Below, in pieces: positions 1 to 13,059 of a stretch of DNA of 64,000 bases. A program made the position numbers and the translations under genes. Within the stretch, counting starts at the first letter, position 1. Every line of letters begins with the position of its first letter. The notes below the pieces were generated by a model. That model was not told the DNA's origin. It did no database searches and was given only the letters and a program-made list of their open reading frames with translations. The stretch is from Cavia porcellus (Eukaryota; Chordata; Mammalia; Rodentia; Caviidae): positions 76,889,982-76,953,981 of the forward strand of contig NW_026947484.1 of NCBI RefSeq assembly GCF_034190915.1. The letters are read 5' to 3'.

Positions 1-3000
1 GTAAGAACTCTTCAACGCAGCCTGCCCCCAGTCTCCCGAATCCAAGTGACAGAAGCAGAGCAGTGTAAGTCTCCAAATGAGTCACTTAGCTTGTTACCTC
101 AAGCCTTCTGGGCGTTCTGGTAACAGCCTTTGTGATGGATGTGAATTTAATTTCCCAAGCACAGAATAATTTATGTCTTAGAATCACGGAGCACCATTAA
201 ATTCGGTCTTAACATTCTCCTTATAATTTCCTTGACAGCTGGGTTAAAAGAAATCACTTCATTGCACACAAAGGAAGGAAGCTCCTTCAGAATTATTCAC
301 TGTTAAGTAGATTGAGGTGATAACCCGAGTAAGAGTGGAAAGAAATGCATTCATAGAAACGCCTGCTAAAGCCCGCCAGGATTTGTTTGCACCGAGGGAG
401 TGAGTAGTAGAGTATTATGTGTAGCTGTTCCTCTCCATTCTGATTTTCCTGTAAGCAGCTGCCTAACATTTCAGCATGACTCTGCTGAAGCTTAGTAGGG
501 CTGACTTGGCTTGAGATTAATTACTTTTTGGTTGGATGAGAGTCCAAAGGAAGGCAAGGCCGGGGCCAGAGTCCCTGAGCATATCAAGTGACACAGTAGC
601 CGAGTAAGAGGCATCACATGTAATATCCCCTGCCTGTCACTTCTGAGTAACTCAGTGCACATGATAAATTGCCCTTTCAAGTTCCTTTGTTAGACTATTG
701 TAATTATTGAATAATTTAAAAATAGTCTATTTTGCCTGTCTTCATTTGAAATTTTGCAAACAAAAAGACATAGAAATGAAATGGTTGGCCCTCTTGGGAT
801 ATCTCTTTCCCCAAACCACGTACCACAGACTTAATATTTTTCATGTCAATTTAATTAGTTTATACATTGAGGGAAACTGATTTTAACAACAGAAATAAAA
901 GTACTTTTAAATAGTCTTAAAATAATATTTCTGACTTGTAGTTAGCATGAAAAATTTGGTTACTAAAATTTTCATGTTTCATAATCATATAGACAAAATC
1001 AAAGTTGTGGTCAACACCATTAAGTTGTAAATTTATCAAAATTCCTAGAATAATTTTCACATTTTAGAATTAGTATTCTCCCAGCAAGTGCTAGGTATGT
1101 GCAATATCAATTACTTGGTTAATATTCTAAAATTTCTGGGTTCATAGTTTGGGTTTCCATACAGCATAGAGTCAGAGCTATTTTTATTTTTTTGTGCTTT
1201 TTTAAAAATAGAGACACTTTAAAAAGGGAACAAAAGCAACAACAGCCTTTCCTATAGCTGTGATAGTAAACTTAGAGTTGTTTGTTTGAACTATCACATA
1301 TATACACTTCTGTGGCAATGATTGCTTACTGTAATTATGGCACCTCAGAGTAATGGAAAGAAACCATCCACTCTTTTAAATAGTTAAATAGTTAATAAGC
1401 ATTGTAGAATCTGTAATCTAAAGTGATTTATAAAGCAATTTTGCCTTAAGTAGTTGGTAACTTCCAGAGTTAGGAGTCTTTATTTCTGCAGGCTAAATGC
1501 TTGGATTTTTCTCCTCTTTCAATTTTTAATGATCAACATAGGCAAATCTAGGTTTAAAAAGCAGTGTACGTGTTAACTCTCTCAAATGACTAAGAATTCG
1601 TTTTCTCAAATTTTCTGGAAAAAAAAAAAGCCAAAAAACTTCAGTAGGCGAGCTGAGTTTATGCGTGAAAAATTTCCCCCCAGAAGGATAATATTTTTGG
1701 AAAAAAGTGCAAACAGGAGCTTTGAATAGGAGCGCGTGTGACTATAAATGCAGGGCAAAATGACTGTAGCTGACAGGTCCTTTTTGCCGTGCAAAAGATA
1801 TCCACCTCAGTAACAGTAAGCTTCCCTCAATTAGGCAGCTCCTCCACTTGTGTCTTGACTTGAAAAATGTTTGAAATTCGGGAACCATGATCTTGTAGCC
1901 AGAAAGGAAAATTAAAACTTGTTAAGAGAGGGAGTTCATTGACTTTTAAAACATTTCATCTTCAGTCAGGAACAGACAGAAAGACTTTTAAAGAAAAATG
2001 TTTAAAACAGCAACAATCCACAGGGACAAATAAAAATTTAAAAAATAGGAAAACATTATAATGAAACTCTGCATCTGGTTGACATTTAAATAAAGCTGCC
2101 AGAGTACAAACTAATTTCAGGACAATGACCCTAGTAATGTATTTTTAAAAGAAAGTGGAGAAAAAAATTTTTTGGCTTACCTACTACTACCACATGTGAA
2201 GGAACCATCATTGTTTATTATGTTATGTATTTGCCAAACAACACAGGGCATCTGGGAATACTATAGAGAAAGCCATCACTGGGGATCTGATTATGTGCTC
2301 TCGTGTATGGGACCGCTCACTGAGACCACATGTTCTTTTGGAAAAGATAACCTAAGTCTACTGACTTCGTAATTCTTAAATGGATGAAAGTTAAGCATAC
2401 AGATGTCTGCATGCATTGTCCAAGCTGGAATGAAGAAAACTCCTAAAAACAAAACAACAAAGCATGAACCCTGTTGTTTGGAGATGACAAGAGGTGCTCT
2501 CTTGATATGAATGGTATGGGACCGGAGTTTTAGGCAGGGCAGAGAGTCAAAGTTTGAGAGGGGAGGGGTCCCACAAGTCCTTACCTCTAAAGCCAGCGCT
2601 GACAAAAATCTCTGCTTAAAGGAACTAATTTCGGGCCCTGATAGTGTAATAATCGTGGAACATCTGAAGGAGTCATGGCACTATTGTAGAAGAAATATCC
2701 CAAGTTTTTTAGAAAATCAAGTGGCACAAAATTCAGTTTCTAGACTCTAAAACAGACACGGCAAGCCTGTGAGGGCTTTCAGTGATGCAAACAGCCTACT
2801 GTGACACATGTGCCATAGGTTCACCACCACTGCTCTGGCATTGATCTAGAGCCACGATTCACGTCTGCTACTGTGTCCATGTTCCTAGTCCAATGGCAGC
2901 AAGCTGGTGTCCAGTTAACCAATGCTCTGCCCAAATGATATTTCCTAAGACTGTAAATTCTGCAGAAGATCAGATCTGAGGCACCAGCAATTCCATTCAA

Positions 3001-4939
3001 TTGGTGTAATCACATCTTTCTGACTCAGTCACCAGGGACTGCACGTTTTAGCTGACAGAAATGCAGGGGACTTTCTGCCACATGCTTGTGTGTGAGAACG
3101 GCCAATGATAATTGTTCCATTTGGCTGAGGGATATATGCACATTATATCCATTTGGATACACGAGATATGACAGATATTATTCTATTAGAGTATGTTAGT
3201 GGACTTACACAATTTGGCCTACTGTTGTACGTTGTTAAAAATTTCCATAGTGAAAAGATAAGTGAGAGAAAGGAAAAGAAAACAGTCTAGTTTGGAGTTC
3301 CACTTGGAAACCAGCCTTAGCTAACTGACATGGGAATGCTGAAGTCTGGCCCATTCCTTCCTGCACCATTACACAATCTCCTTAGAAGAGCAATGAAAGC
3401 ATGTGGATCACTATGTTTACTTAGAAAGGTATTACCTTGTTGCATCTCCTTCTTGAAAGTGAGAAAGACATTTCTTTCCCAGTGCTTCCATAGGGAAAAA
3501 GAACTCTACAATATTTGAAAACCTTATTCCCTGTCTGCCACAGGGAAAACTTTTTACCCAGCTGATGAAGGAATTTTATAGCAGCTTAATTTAAGAAAGG
3601 CATTGCTTGAACAATCATTAATAAAACAGCACCAGTATTTCCTCTGTGGTCCTTTGCAGACTTCATGACCTTGTTAGTTTATTACCCAGAACATGATGTT
3701 CTGAATTTGAAAAGAAACAACATATGATGTCATTGATAGTTTATAATCTGATTTTCAAAGATTAGAATACTTTATTTTTCATTGTGAGCTTTGGAAACCA
3801 TAAGTAAAGGCAAGAAAAATGTTATCTTCATTTTTACAAAAGACATATCAAGTTATGGGGTTATTGAGCTCTGCAGACCTTCTTAGAGTCCCAGAAATGA
3901 TTTGGGTTTCCTGTGATTTCAGAACCTCCATGGCTGGTCTGCACAGCTTCCTGTGATCCCTGCCTTGTTCCTATCACCAGGATTTAGTATTCCTCACTGA
4001 TTATAAAGTGAATCTCTGAAAAATGTTTCCCACCAGAAATGCTCCCTACCCCTCAGGCAGTTTCTGATGAGCACAGTTGAGGCAGGAGTAGGGAGTGCGT
4101 GTGGAGAGGGGCTGAGGAGTGAAGGCAGTGACATGCTGTAAATGCAGTTCTAAACAGGGGGCTGCTGAAATTTGAGTCTGTTAGCTTCCGGGAGAAAATC
4201 CTGGAGGTGCGGAGTGGGTTGAGATAGGTCTGGCGCAGAGCAGCTGGGACCCAGGTTCCTTTTCCTGAGGGCTGCTGTAGCTGCCTACCAATGGGAATGG
4301 GATGGCGTGGCACTGGGGTCTGGGTGCCGTTGTGTGACCCAGAATCTGACAAAGGTGGGCCCACACTAACTTTCATTCTTTCTTCCCCTTTTCTGTCCTA
4401 GCAAAGTCATCCCAACAGTCCCTGCAAAAGGGAGCCTCCCCATTCTTCCCAGAAGATGCTTAAAGGCTGGAAGGAGCAGCAAACACCCCCTTCTGCTCCT
4501 TGTTAAGGATCCTCTAAATTAAAAAAAAATTAGTATGTGTTTGCAGAGGATAAAGAGGAGTTGGTATCAGTACAGGACACACCTTAAGACCTCCAGTGCC
4601 TAGCAGTCGATTTTTGGAATTCCCAAGGTAATGAAATGTGTTTCTTTCAACTTCTTGTCCCTTGAATTTTTCTAGGTGACATATATGAATTTCATGTAAA
4701 AATTCAAAAAGTACAGTCTTCAGCATAATTGAGTTCTTTTGAATTATCCTTCTCTCCTTCTCTGTAAATCCTGTTCTCCTTCCCATTTGCGAAAAAGCTA
4801 CCTTTTTCCTATTATATATTTTTAAAAATTTTGTTATTTATTTATACCTTGGGATTCTCATATAAGAGAAATCATATGATATTGTGTGTCTGGATAATTA
4901 CACTAGGCTCTCAAAGGACATCCAAACTTGTAAATTGAT
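1..4939. other. intergenic DNA upstream of DMRT2, no gene seen
   Basis: AT-rich single-copy-looking DNA. No splice-consistent exon, RNA gene or recognisable family appears on either strand, and the open frames are short and unrelated to any protein I know. A short stretch near 2790-2850 resembles an old transposon terminus, but I cannot assign it. Confidence 0.5.
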
Positions 4940-5620
4940 CACCCTTCACCACCGCTTTTCAACCTGGCCTGGAGAAGTGGGGTGCTGTTTGGTTCTGGAC
5001 CTCTGGGCCTCCAGCCCCTGGGCCTCACGCTGGGCTGGGCGCTGAGCAGGGTCGGGAGCCCGCAGCACAGCGCCCCCGCGCGGTTTCCTCCTACCGAGCT
5101 CAGCCGCTGGTTTCTGGGAAGGTGCTTCGGTCCAGGAGCCGCCGTCCAAGCTGCGAATCCCAGGCGCTTAGCAACAGGAGCACCTGAGGCCACTAGATAC
5201 TGGGAGTGGGGGGTGTCAGAGCACTCTGTCGAGCCCGAAGGCCTGGGATTGCAGTTTTCTTAGCCTGGTTTCACCTCCTCAATGAATTTCCTGCGAAAAG
5301 ATGGGGCGGGGGTGGAGGGCTGGGAGTTCTCTGTGGCGGCAGAGGCGCGGAGTTTCTGGCACCTGCTCTCCGGCCGCGCTAATCAGTGTGCAGTGACATC
5401 TCTCCCTTGCTCATCCTCTCCAAGGGCTTCTCTCCCGCTTTTCAATACCTGCTTGCGCTGGGAGGTCAGGGTTTTTAAAGTAGTTTTCTCCTGCCCTTGA
5501 AGTTTCTGTAGTCCTTTGCCTTAGGGGGCGCCACGCCCCTAGCTGGCTTTCCTCTTTCCACATTCTGGCCCTTTACAAGGGCAAGCGGAAAACACTCGTG
5601 CAAGCCCCTTCCTTTTTCTT
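4940..5620. other. isolated GC-rich patch upstream of DMRT2
   Basis: In otherwise AT-rich DNA this stretch is GC-rich with scattered CpGs (for example CGCCCCCGCGCGG near 5070 and GGCCGCGC near 5370). Open frames on both strands here follow base composition and match no family I recognise. It could be a distal CpG island, an enhancer or an alternative first exon. No splice-supported gene model can be made. Confidence 0.4.
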
Positions 5621-8600
5621 TTACCCCATCTAGAAATACAACGTAGGAAAGGACGTCAGAGATGTTTCTGTTCAGCCGGAACTCTGTCCGTTTGCCTTGG
5701 GCCTGAAGTGGGACGTGGGCAAAGTGGGCCAAGGTAAAGGGTTAGTTCAGCTGGCAAAACCAGGAGTAAAACAGGAGAATCCCAATGGGGTTCATTCTGT
5801 GCGTCTTTGCTTTTCTTTCTTTTTTCTGTTCTCTTTTTCTTTCTGTTACTTATTTCATGGATGCACAGAGTCCCTCTTTTAGTCAGGTCCAGTAGTCTTT
5901 GTTTTTGCCAGTTGGCCACAACGCTTCAGCCACTCAGATGTCAAAGACAATCGCTTGCTGTCCACAGACAGAGCCAAACACTTCCTATACCCTGCGGGTC
6001 AAGATCCTATATGCTAAGGGGCATCTGTTCTGTGAAAACCTCTTCCCAAGCTAGAAGGAAAAAGTCAAGCATAGGGATGTTTTTGGCAGAAATTAGGAGG
6101 AATCTTTCTGCCTCCAAAGAATATTTTTTCAGGGCTAAGAGCAAAGGGAATATTTTAATCCTCGCCAGAGTCCAAACTCAGACTCCAGAATGAGCACCAC
6201 ATGGGTTGAGGCTTGGGAGGTTTGTTTAACTGATCTGGTAATTTTTTTTGCTTAAAATCCAGCCAAAATGGACCCAGTCTGGAAGCTATGGAATCACAGG
6301 CCTTTTGTGTCTTCTGGGAACTCTTTTTGTCACTAGGATGAATTCTTATTGGACTTACTCTCCAGATAACAGCATCTTTATGGAACTAATATATAGTTTC
6401 ATAATTTCCCTAGTTGACAGAGTTTTTTTCACATTATTGAATGAGCTTTTGCTGAGATCAGTTGCAAAAAGCAGAAATGCCACCAAAATGTCGGTGTTAA
6501 AGTTTGTTTCAAATTCTTTTTCTCCATCTTCAAGTGCTTGATCTTGTTGCCTGAGCAAGCACTCCATTAGGTAGGGGTTAAAATTTATTATAGCTTTTTA
6601 AGTCAGAGAGTGGAATTATAAATAATTGAATTTTATTGCTTCACTTTACAGTCCAGGAATCTGAGGCCTAGGAAGGTGAAAAGATTTAACCAATGGTCCA
6701 TACACATGGGAGAAATTAAAATTTCACCTTGGCACCACCAACACTTTGCTTCCTTTTCCTACTCTTGATCCTTTTCTACCTAGTGGTTGGACTGTTAGGA
6801 AAAGAGTGGTCTGAATGTGGATAAAATTGCCCTCTTGAAATGCTAACCTCAATAGGGGATGGCAGTAGAGAATGGAAAGTCCTTCAGGATATGGGGTTAC
6901 CGGTTCAGTCCTGAGGGTCAGGAGTTGCAGGGAAGCTCCACCCTGGGCCTCCTGAAGTGGCAGCCAGCCACATCCCCTCTTAATGGCTGCCTTCCACGGC
7001 AAGGCCACCATCTCTGAGTGGAACCCAGGTCAACATAGCCCTAAGTCTCTGCCTCCCCCAGGACCATTTGGAACCAGCACTGAGAAGTCTAGGAAATCCA
7101 TCCGCGGTTGCCTCATCTCCTGGTTGCTTTATGGCCCGCAAGTGAATTGAGCCATGTTCCCAGCTGGGGACTGGAAGCTGCTTGGGGGTGTAGGCGGCAG
7201 GCTGGCAGAGAGACCCTAGGCAAGTGCAGGCAGGATTGCTGCACAGTCCCTGCTTCTGGTTCTGCTCCACGTGGCCCAAAGTGCATTTAAAAAACGGTGA
7301 AGGCACTGAGCTGGAGGGGAACTAACTGTGGCCTTTTGGGTCCCAGATGTCCTCCATTGGCTCCTCCGAGTTTCAGGTTTTTTTTTTTTTTTCCCATTTG
7401 TAAATGTACAGGCATGGACTAAGCGACCCTTTCAGTTTCAGTGTCTCTGATTTAAACCTTGCTTCCCACCGTGGAGAGCCTGGACAGAAGGATCCTTTGC
7501 TTTTGGGGCACACAGAGCAGGGAAGGGAGGAGCAGTTCTAACAGCCTGGTGAGGAACTGTTATCTCTCACAAGCTCCTCTCCTTCACCTCCACCCCCATT
7601 GACTGTGACAGGTCATATATTTGGTTTCGCAAAGTAAATTGAGAAATCATATCTCTGCAGTCCCATCTGGGATTATTTATTTCCTCGGGTCTGCAGCAGG
7701 TCACAGTCCTGAGGGGACAATGTGAGGAGTGTCTTCCATGAGAGGAGGTGCACTCAGGGTCATCTCTGGAGGAACCAGAGACATTAGTAGCTGCAGCAGA
7801 ACCCCTGTGCCAACATACCCCAAAGTTCCCACATACCAGTCCTGACTGGCTCCTTGTGAGCTGGGATGGTTGATTTAGGGTGGTGACATCAGCTGGTGAG
7901 GGAAGAGGAGAGTTCCTACTGGCCCCTTCCTCATCTAGGTGGGAAGCTGTGAGATTGGGCAGGGTCAGGAAAAAACTGGGCTTTGAGTGCCCCCCAGGTT
8001 TAGAACTCTCTACAGGTCATGTCGCTGAGACAAAATAACAATAAAATCATACAATTAGTTGTCAAGTGTTGAGTGCTTAGTGTGGGTGGGCCACCGCGTC
8101 AGGGAGCCACCTCTTTAAGGTGAAGTCTCCTTTGCAAAGAGGAAGGCAAAGGAGTCTTCTCAGCATCCCCACACCCCAGTGACCCATGGGACCCAGTGAT
8201 CGAGCCATCAAGCTGAACTGTCGCTGAAGTCCTCAGCTCCAGGGGGAAGGCGGCAGGGCCAGGCTGGAGAAGCTGGGGAGCCCCTGTGGCCACGCAGGAA
8301 GTGGAGCTGAGCTGTGGGGCCCCCAGGTCAACCGAGTGGGACTCACTGGCCCAGCTAGCTGCGTGAAACACCCTTCTGTTCTTCATTTTTATTTTTCAAG
8401 AAGAGTCAAGACCAAAAAAGAAGACAAAGACACCGTACACAAAAAGAAAAAGAACTCTGCTCCCTTCTGGTTTTGTTGTTCAGTTTTCTTGGCTTGACTT
8501 GCTAAAGGAGAGTTTCTCCCCAGATGGGTCAGGCAGTGCAGGGATGGGAAAGGGCGGAGGCTGGGAGTGATCTGGGGGGAACTGGATGGGGTGCACAGGA

Positions 8601-8944
8601 AGAGACCCCAGCTTCTGCTCCTGAGCCATCTGGGAGAGAAGCAGACCCTGCTGGCTGCCCTCATGCAGTTCTGCAGGCTGAGTCAGCCCCACTCTTTGTA
8701 ATTTACAAGAGGGGGGTCCAATTGTGCTTTATAACTTGGTGTCAGTTTACAAGCCAAAAGGACTTCTGTTTCCTTACATAACAGGTCCTCAGTCAGGGCC
8801 TGACCCCTCTTAAGAGAGAGACCGAGGGAGGGGAGCTGGATTTTCTTTTACCCTCCTCTTTCAGTTAAGCCTTGGAGGCTCCTGCAGCCAGGCCTTTCCT
8901 TGGGGTGCAAGCACTACCACGTGAGGAAAGGAATGTCTGTGTCC
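5621..8944. other. intergenic DNA, no gene seen
   Basis: Mixed-composition DNA without a supportable gene. Around 6640-6720 the phrase TTTACAGTCCAGGAATCTGAGGC resembles the conserved core of a MIR SINE on the minus strand, heavily decayed. A 13-T run is at about 7379-7392. Nothing else is recognised. Confidence 0.45.
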
Positions 8945-9125
8945 TTCCTGCAATGGAAGGATACTCTATCCTCATTACTACCCGGGCTTCATAATAAGAA
9001 GGCCAGAAAAGGCTACTTTTCCCATTGTGCAGATGAAGCAACTGAGGCACAGAAAAATAAGTGATCAGCTCAGGTAGCCAGTGGAACAGCCAGTTGGAGC
9101 CCAGGCTGTCTGACTCCTATTTGTT
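8945..9125 (-). repeat. MIR SINE relic
   Basis: The strand shown reads CAGATGAAGCAACTGAGGCACAGA followed by GCCAGTGGAACAGCCAGTTGGAGCCCAGGCTGTCTGACTCC. That is the reverse complement of the MIR core, a tRNA-derived ancient mammalian SINE. Divergence is high, as expected for its age. The limits are approximate. Confidence 0.7.
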
Positions 9126-10066
9126 CTGAACATTGTTTACTAAACAGTCTGTGTAGCTATCATTTTTTTGTTTTACAACCCTAGAAAAAAATACGCAGAA
9201 TTTCACATTCAGAGTGGAAAGTCATTCCAGGGAAGGCATATAATTCAGCAGATTAGCACTACGGCTGCATGGAGCACCAGACTGGAGAGGGAAGGATGGT
9301 ACCTGGAGACCAAGAGATGCTTGGAAGGAGCAGTGAGACTGTGCTGTGAGTTCTCACTGAGGGCAGAGAGATGAACCCATCATGGTGTAGCTGAAGGGTC
9401 GAGCTTCTTGAGCCCCTGGGGCACAGCCTCCTCCCCCCAAAAGGCACAGCTGGAGGCTGGTGGGGACAGCCAGTCCTCTCTGCCAGCATTCCCAGGCCAC
9501 CTTGTCCTATCTCCCTTCTTGGCTTCTGCTGCCACAGTTTACTGTACACAGATTCTGTTTGTTTTCTCCTTGTACAGTTTTTAAAGTTCAAACGGGTTCC
9601 AGGCTTCACAGCTCTCATAGTTTACTTTCAGTTTGGGAAAGTGCTGCTGACACAGTTTTAAGATCTGATTCCCTAAGCCCAGATCTTGTAACCTGAACAA
9701 CTACTTGTAAGATAACAATATGCAATATATTAACTGATTTTTTACTTTTTTGAAATTCTGTATTATTTTTTCTGTTTTGCTTTTTTAAAAATTAAAAAAA
9801 CCCTGATTCCCTCCGAAGTGCCTCCTTTTTTTCTCTCGTTACCCAAAAATAGCCAACCTAGATTTTTTTATTTTGTTAATATTTAAAATTACAGGTGAAG
9901 GGCTGATGATTTCATTTCCTTACTCTCACACTAAGCTGTCAAAGCAACAAATAAAACACAGCCTGCCAACTTGTCACACATGCAGCTGTGGAGACAGTGG
10001 GGAATTAGGGTTTGCTTCCAGGCTGCAACAGAAGACCTGGATCGCCTGTTTGCCAAAGTAGAAAGG
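9126..10066. other. intergenic DNA, no gene seen
   Basis: No gene, RNA or clear repeat is recognised. AT-rich stretches occur at 9720-9900. Confidence 0.45.
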
Positions 10067-10075
10067 CAGCAACTA

Positions 10076-10202
10076 GGGGCTGGGGATTTAGCTCAGCGGC
10101 ATAAGCGCCTGCCTTGCAAGCAGGCAGTCATGAGTTCGATCCCCGGTACCGATAAAAAAAAAACCAAAACAAAACAAAACAAAACAAAACAAAAAAAAAA
10201 CA
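10076..10202 (+). repeat. ID-type SINE with target-site duplications
   Basis: It starts GGGGCTGGGGATTTAGCTCAG, the A-box region of an ID element, then has GAGTTCGATCCCCGGTACC, the B box. A long A-rich tail with CAAAA repeats follows. The 10-bp direct repeat CAGCAACTAG flanks it (10067-10076 and 10203-10212). ID elements are Pol III SINEs mobilised by L1. The near-perfect boxes indicate a young copy and place the genome among rodents. Confidence 0.9.
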
Positions 10203-10212
10203 CAGCAACTAG

Positions 10213-11769
10213 CAGGGGAGATGTCAAACCCCAGAATGATTTAATAAAAAAGGACCAGGTGCCTTACAGGAGGGCTTCTTTCCCAGTGCAGGTGTACTAG
10301 AGTCAGGCGGGATGAACGAATGAACAAATGGGAGCAAAATAAAAATTTAAAAATTAATTAAAAAAAAAACCCAGGCTAGTAGCTAGGGGTCGGCAAATTT
10401 TCTGAGACTTCAGGGCAGAAGCCGTTCCTGCCAGTCCAGGGCATTCTCCAAACTGACTTTTCTGGGTTCCTCTCTGAACCTCAGTTTGGTCATGGAAAAA
10501 CCGGGGATAAAAACACATTTCTTCTGTGGTCAAGAATCCAACGTAAGTGAAAGCAATGCGCTCTGAAGGGATAAGAAGTTGAAGGGAAGCTAAAACTCTG
10601 CTATTAGATGGTACCAAGCAAGAGGCAGCTAAGGTTCTCAACACCCTTTCGAGCCAGCACGAACCCAGTGCTCTCACATCACACCCTGTGAGGCTCCTGG
10701 GACGACTAGAAAGTCTACCGGAGCCTAGGATTCCTCTGCCGCCTTCCCCAGTCTCGCAGGCAGCTCTGGGAGCGTCACCACACAACTGGGAATTCAGCGC
10801 TCCTCACCAGAAAGACCTTTCCACAGCTCCCGGGCAGAGGTACCCACGCTTAGGGCAGGTAGCTTAATTTCACAATAATTCCTTGGCTGTCTTTGTCCCC
10901 TCATCTCTGAGCCAGGTTAAAGTCTACAATCCTGATGAGAGAGTCAGAGAAAAGTAATGTTTGAGTCCATCCAGCAATTTCCTTCCTTCAGCAAATATTT
11001 ATTGCAGACACACTATGTGCTCAATACAGTAGCAGCCAATATCCTCATCTGTTTCCCAAACCGATCCTATTTAAGAGGGCTTGATTGTTTAAAAGTGCAA
11101 CTAGAAAAGCATCCATATGTGTTTAAATTTAGCCCAAGAAACAGAATACAGAGCCGACTTAGGGGGCTAATGCCTTCTTTTCGATTGCTGGAAATTTAAT
11201 TTTGTTTTAAATGTTTTTGCGAAGGATTTTTGAGGAAGAGGGAAGAAAACTTTGAAAGCATTCATGCGTACTAAAAAGCAATCGTCTTTCTAATGAAGAG
11301 CTTTACATGATTAGGGGGAATATATTGAACCTAAATTTCTTAATGGGATGTACTTCTATCCTCTCCAAATTTGGCAGTAACCGATATCGACTTAGCAGTA
11401 AACCCCAAGTGACTGGTAGTTGACTTGGCCAGCTGCCTCACAAGCTCTAGGAACCTTAACAAGAAACTGCCACCTTGCACCTTGAGGACTAGCTTCGGTG
11501 TCTGTAAAGGTGTCTGCAGGTCATTTCTATGCTAAGCGCTGTCGTGCAAAGTAACTACTGGTTTATTCTAACAGGAGAAAGAAGGCAATGCCTGTGCGCC
11601 CATTGCAGTGGCCTCGTCTCTGCACCCAGCTTTGGGCCCACTGCTGAGTGGCAGAAACACTGGAGGTGTGGTAATGGAGGCCAACGCTAGTCTTTCTGAT
11701 CTTTGCCTCTTCATTTATTACCTTCTCTTGCGGACAACGCGATTCGTAAGAGTGTTTCTAAGTGTTCCC
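10213..11769. other. proximal upstream region of DMRT2, no gene seen
   Basis: No coding exon is supported. Around 10985-11045 the phrase CAAATATTTATTG...CACTATGTGCTCAATA resembles an ancient mammalian interspersed repeat (MIR or L2 type). The last few hundred bases may hold proximal regulatory sites, but I cannot name one. Confidence 0.45.
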
Positions 11770-12030
11770 TGGCCCTCGACATGAATCTTCTTTCCCCCAC
11801 CGTAGGCGCCGTCCTATTTCAGGTTTAGCTTCAGCGCGAGAGACCCGGCTGCAGCGAAGGCTCAGCGGGCGCGGACTCGCCGGAGCGCCGCAGGGTGGAG
11901 GTGGCAGGGAGGAGGTAGACGCCCGTTGGCGCGCCTCGCCCAATCAGCGCGCACACCGTCTGACAACCGGCCAATCAGAGGGCGCGGAGCTCAGGGGCCC
12001 GAGTGGTTAATACTAGGAAGGGGAGCAGCG
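11770..12030 (+). promoter_or_regulatory. DMRT2: DMRT2 CpG-rich promoter with twin CCAAT boxes
   Basis: The DNA changes from AT-rich to CpG-dense at about 11780. Two CCAAT boxes stand 31 bp apart, at 11940-11944 (in CCCAATCAGCG) and 11971-11975 (in GGCCAATCAGAG). Both are in the CCAATCA form typical of NF-Y sites, at a spacing of about three helical turns. No good TATA box is seen, so a dispersed start around 12000-12060 is expected. The exact start site is inference. Confidence 0.65.
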
Positions 12031-12468
12031 GCTGGAGACCAGAGCTAGTGGCGCAGCGCCGCCGAACGCAGCTGCGTGAGTCTGTCTTGAGAGCCCGTGA
12101 TCTGAGCCCAGGTCAGCGATCCGAGACAGGCCGGGGCTGCCCAACCTTTTCGGCCCCTTTTGTGTCAGAAGAGGCCGAAAGCGGCTTCGGTGAAGTGCGA
12201 AGCCCCGGGCCGCAGGGGCCCGATTGGAACTTGGCAGAGTTCGGGATGCGCCGAGCGAGTTTTTGGAGGACTTGACTCCTCTCCTCTCCCTTTCTTCCCT
12301 CCTCCCCCACCGTCCCGGGAGCTTTGGGCCTCCAGCTGTCAGATCTGATTTTGCGCCAAAGGGTGGCGATCCCGATTTCCGTGTGCATGCACGGTTTGCA
12401 ACCTGAGAGCCAGATCCTAAAGCTGCAAGTCTTTTGACTCGGCTGCTAGCCCGGGTGTCAAAATTTCG
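12000..12468 (+). other. DMRT2: DMRT2 non-coding exon 1 (5' end approximate)
   Basis: This stretch lies just downstream of the CCAAT-box promoter and ends in a consensus donor: TTTCG then GTGAGT, with GT at 12469-12470. It would join the acceptor at 13171-13172 (TCTCCCCAG), making intron 1 704 bp. A second possible donor, GCGTGAGT, has its GT at 12075-12076 and would give a much shorter exon. The 5' boundary is inferred. Confidence 0.6.
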
Positions 12469-13059
12469 GTGAGTGCTATGATGCCCCTCGGGTAGGGTCT
12501 CGGGAGGCAAAGATCGGGAACTTCTTTACCTTTTCTGCTTTATTTGGATGCCTGACCCAGCGGTCGAGTCTAAGTGCTGTGCTATTGAGGCGCGGACATC
12601 GGCTGCTTTCTGCCTGTCTCTTGGTTCTTGAAGGACAGCAGAGTGTTTTTAGTGCATTATCTGTACTAAAGGGTGGGGAGTAGAAGACCTTTTCAAGGCC
12701 ACGGTTCTTAGGGTGATGTTGGCCGAGAGGCCTTTAGCCAGCATAGAATGGTCTGGAGGGTCCTTGCCACCAAAGGAAAGCATCCCTCTACCGACATTTG
12801 TATATTTATGACGGCGGTGGGCAGTGGGTAAGGGGAAGTCTGACAAGTGGCCTAGCCGGCCTAGTTGGACACAATACATTGTGAGGTCAGTGAATTACTT
12901 AAGAGACTTGTCCAGAAAGGCGTGTAAAGCCAGAGAGGGCTGCGGTTAAAGGTCAGGTGCTCACAGAGCACTTGGAACTAATAAAATAAAATCTTTGTTG
13001 GTTGTGGATCCCTGAGGCCCTGAGAGATGCACGGAAGACGCCTGTGGTGTAAGGACGCG

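Noticed and set aside
1..11700. DMRT3 exon upstream of DMRT2
   Set aside because: No second DM-domain or DMA-domain sequence is present; in other mammals DMRT3 lies tens of kilobases further away.
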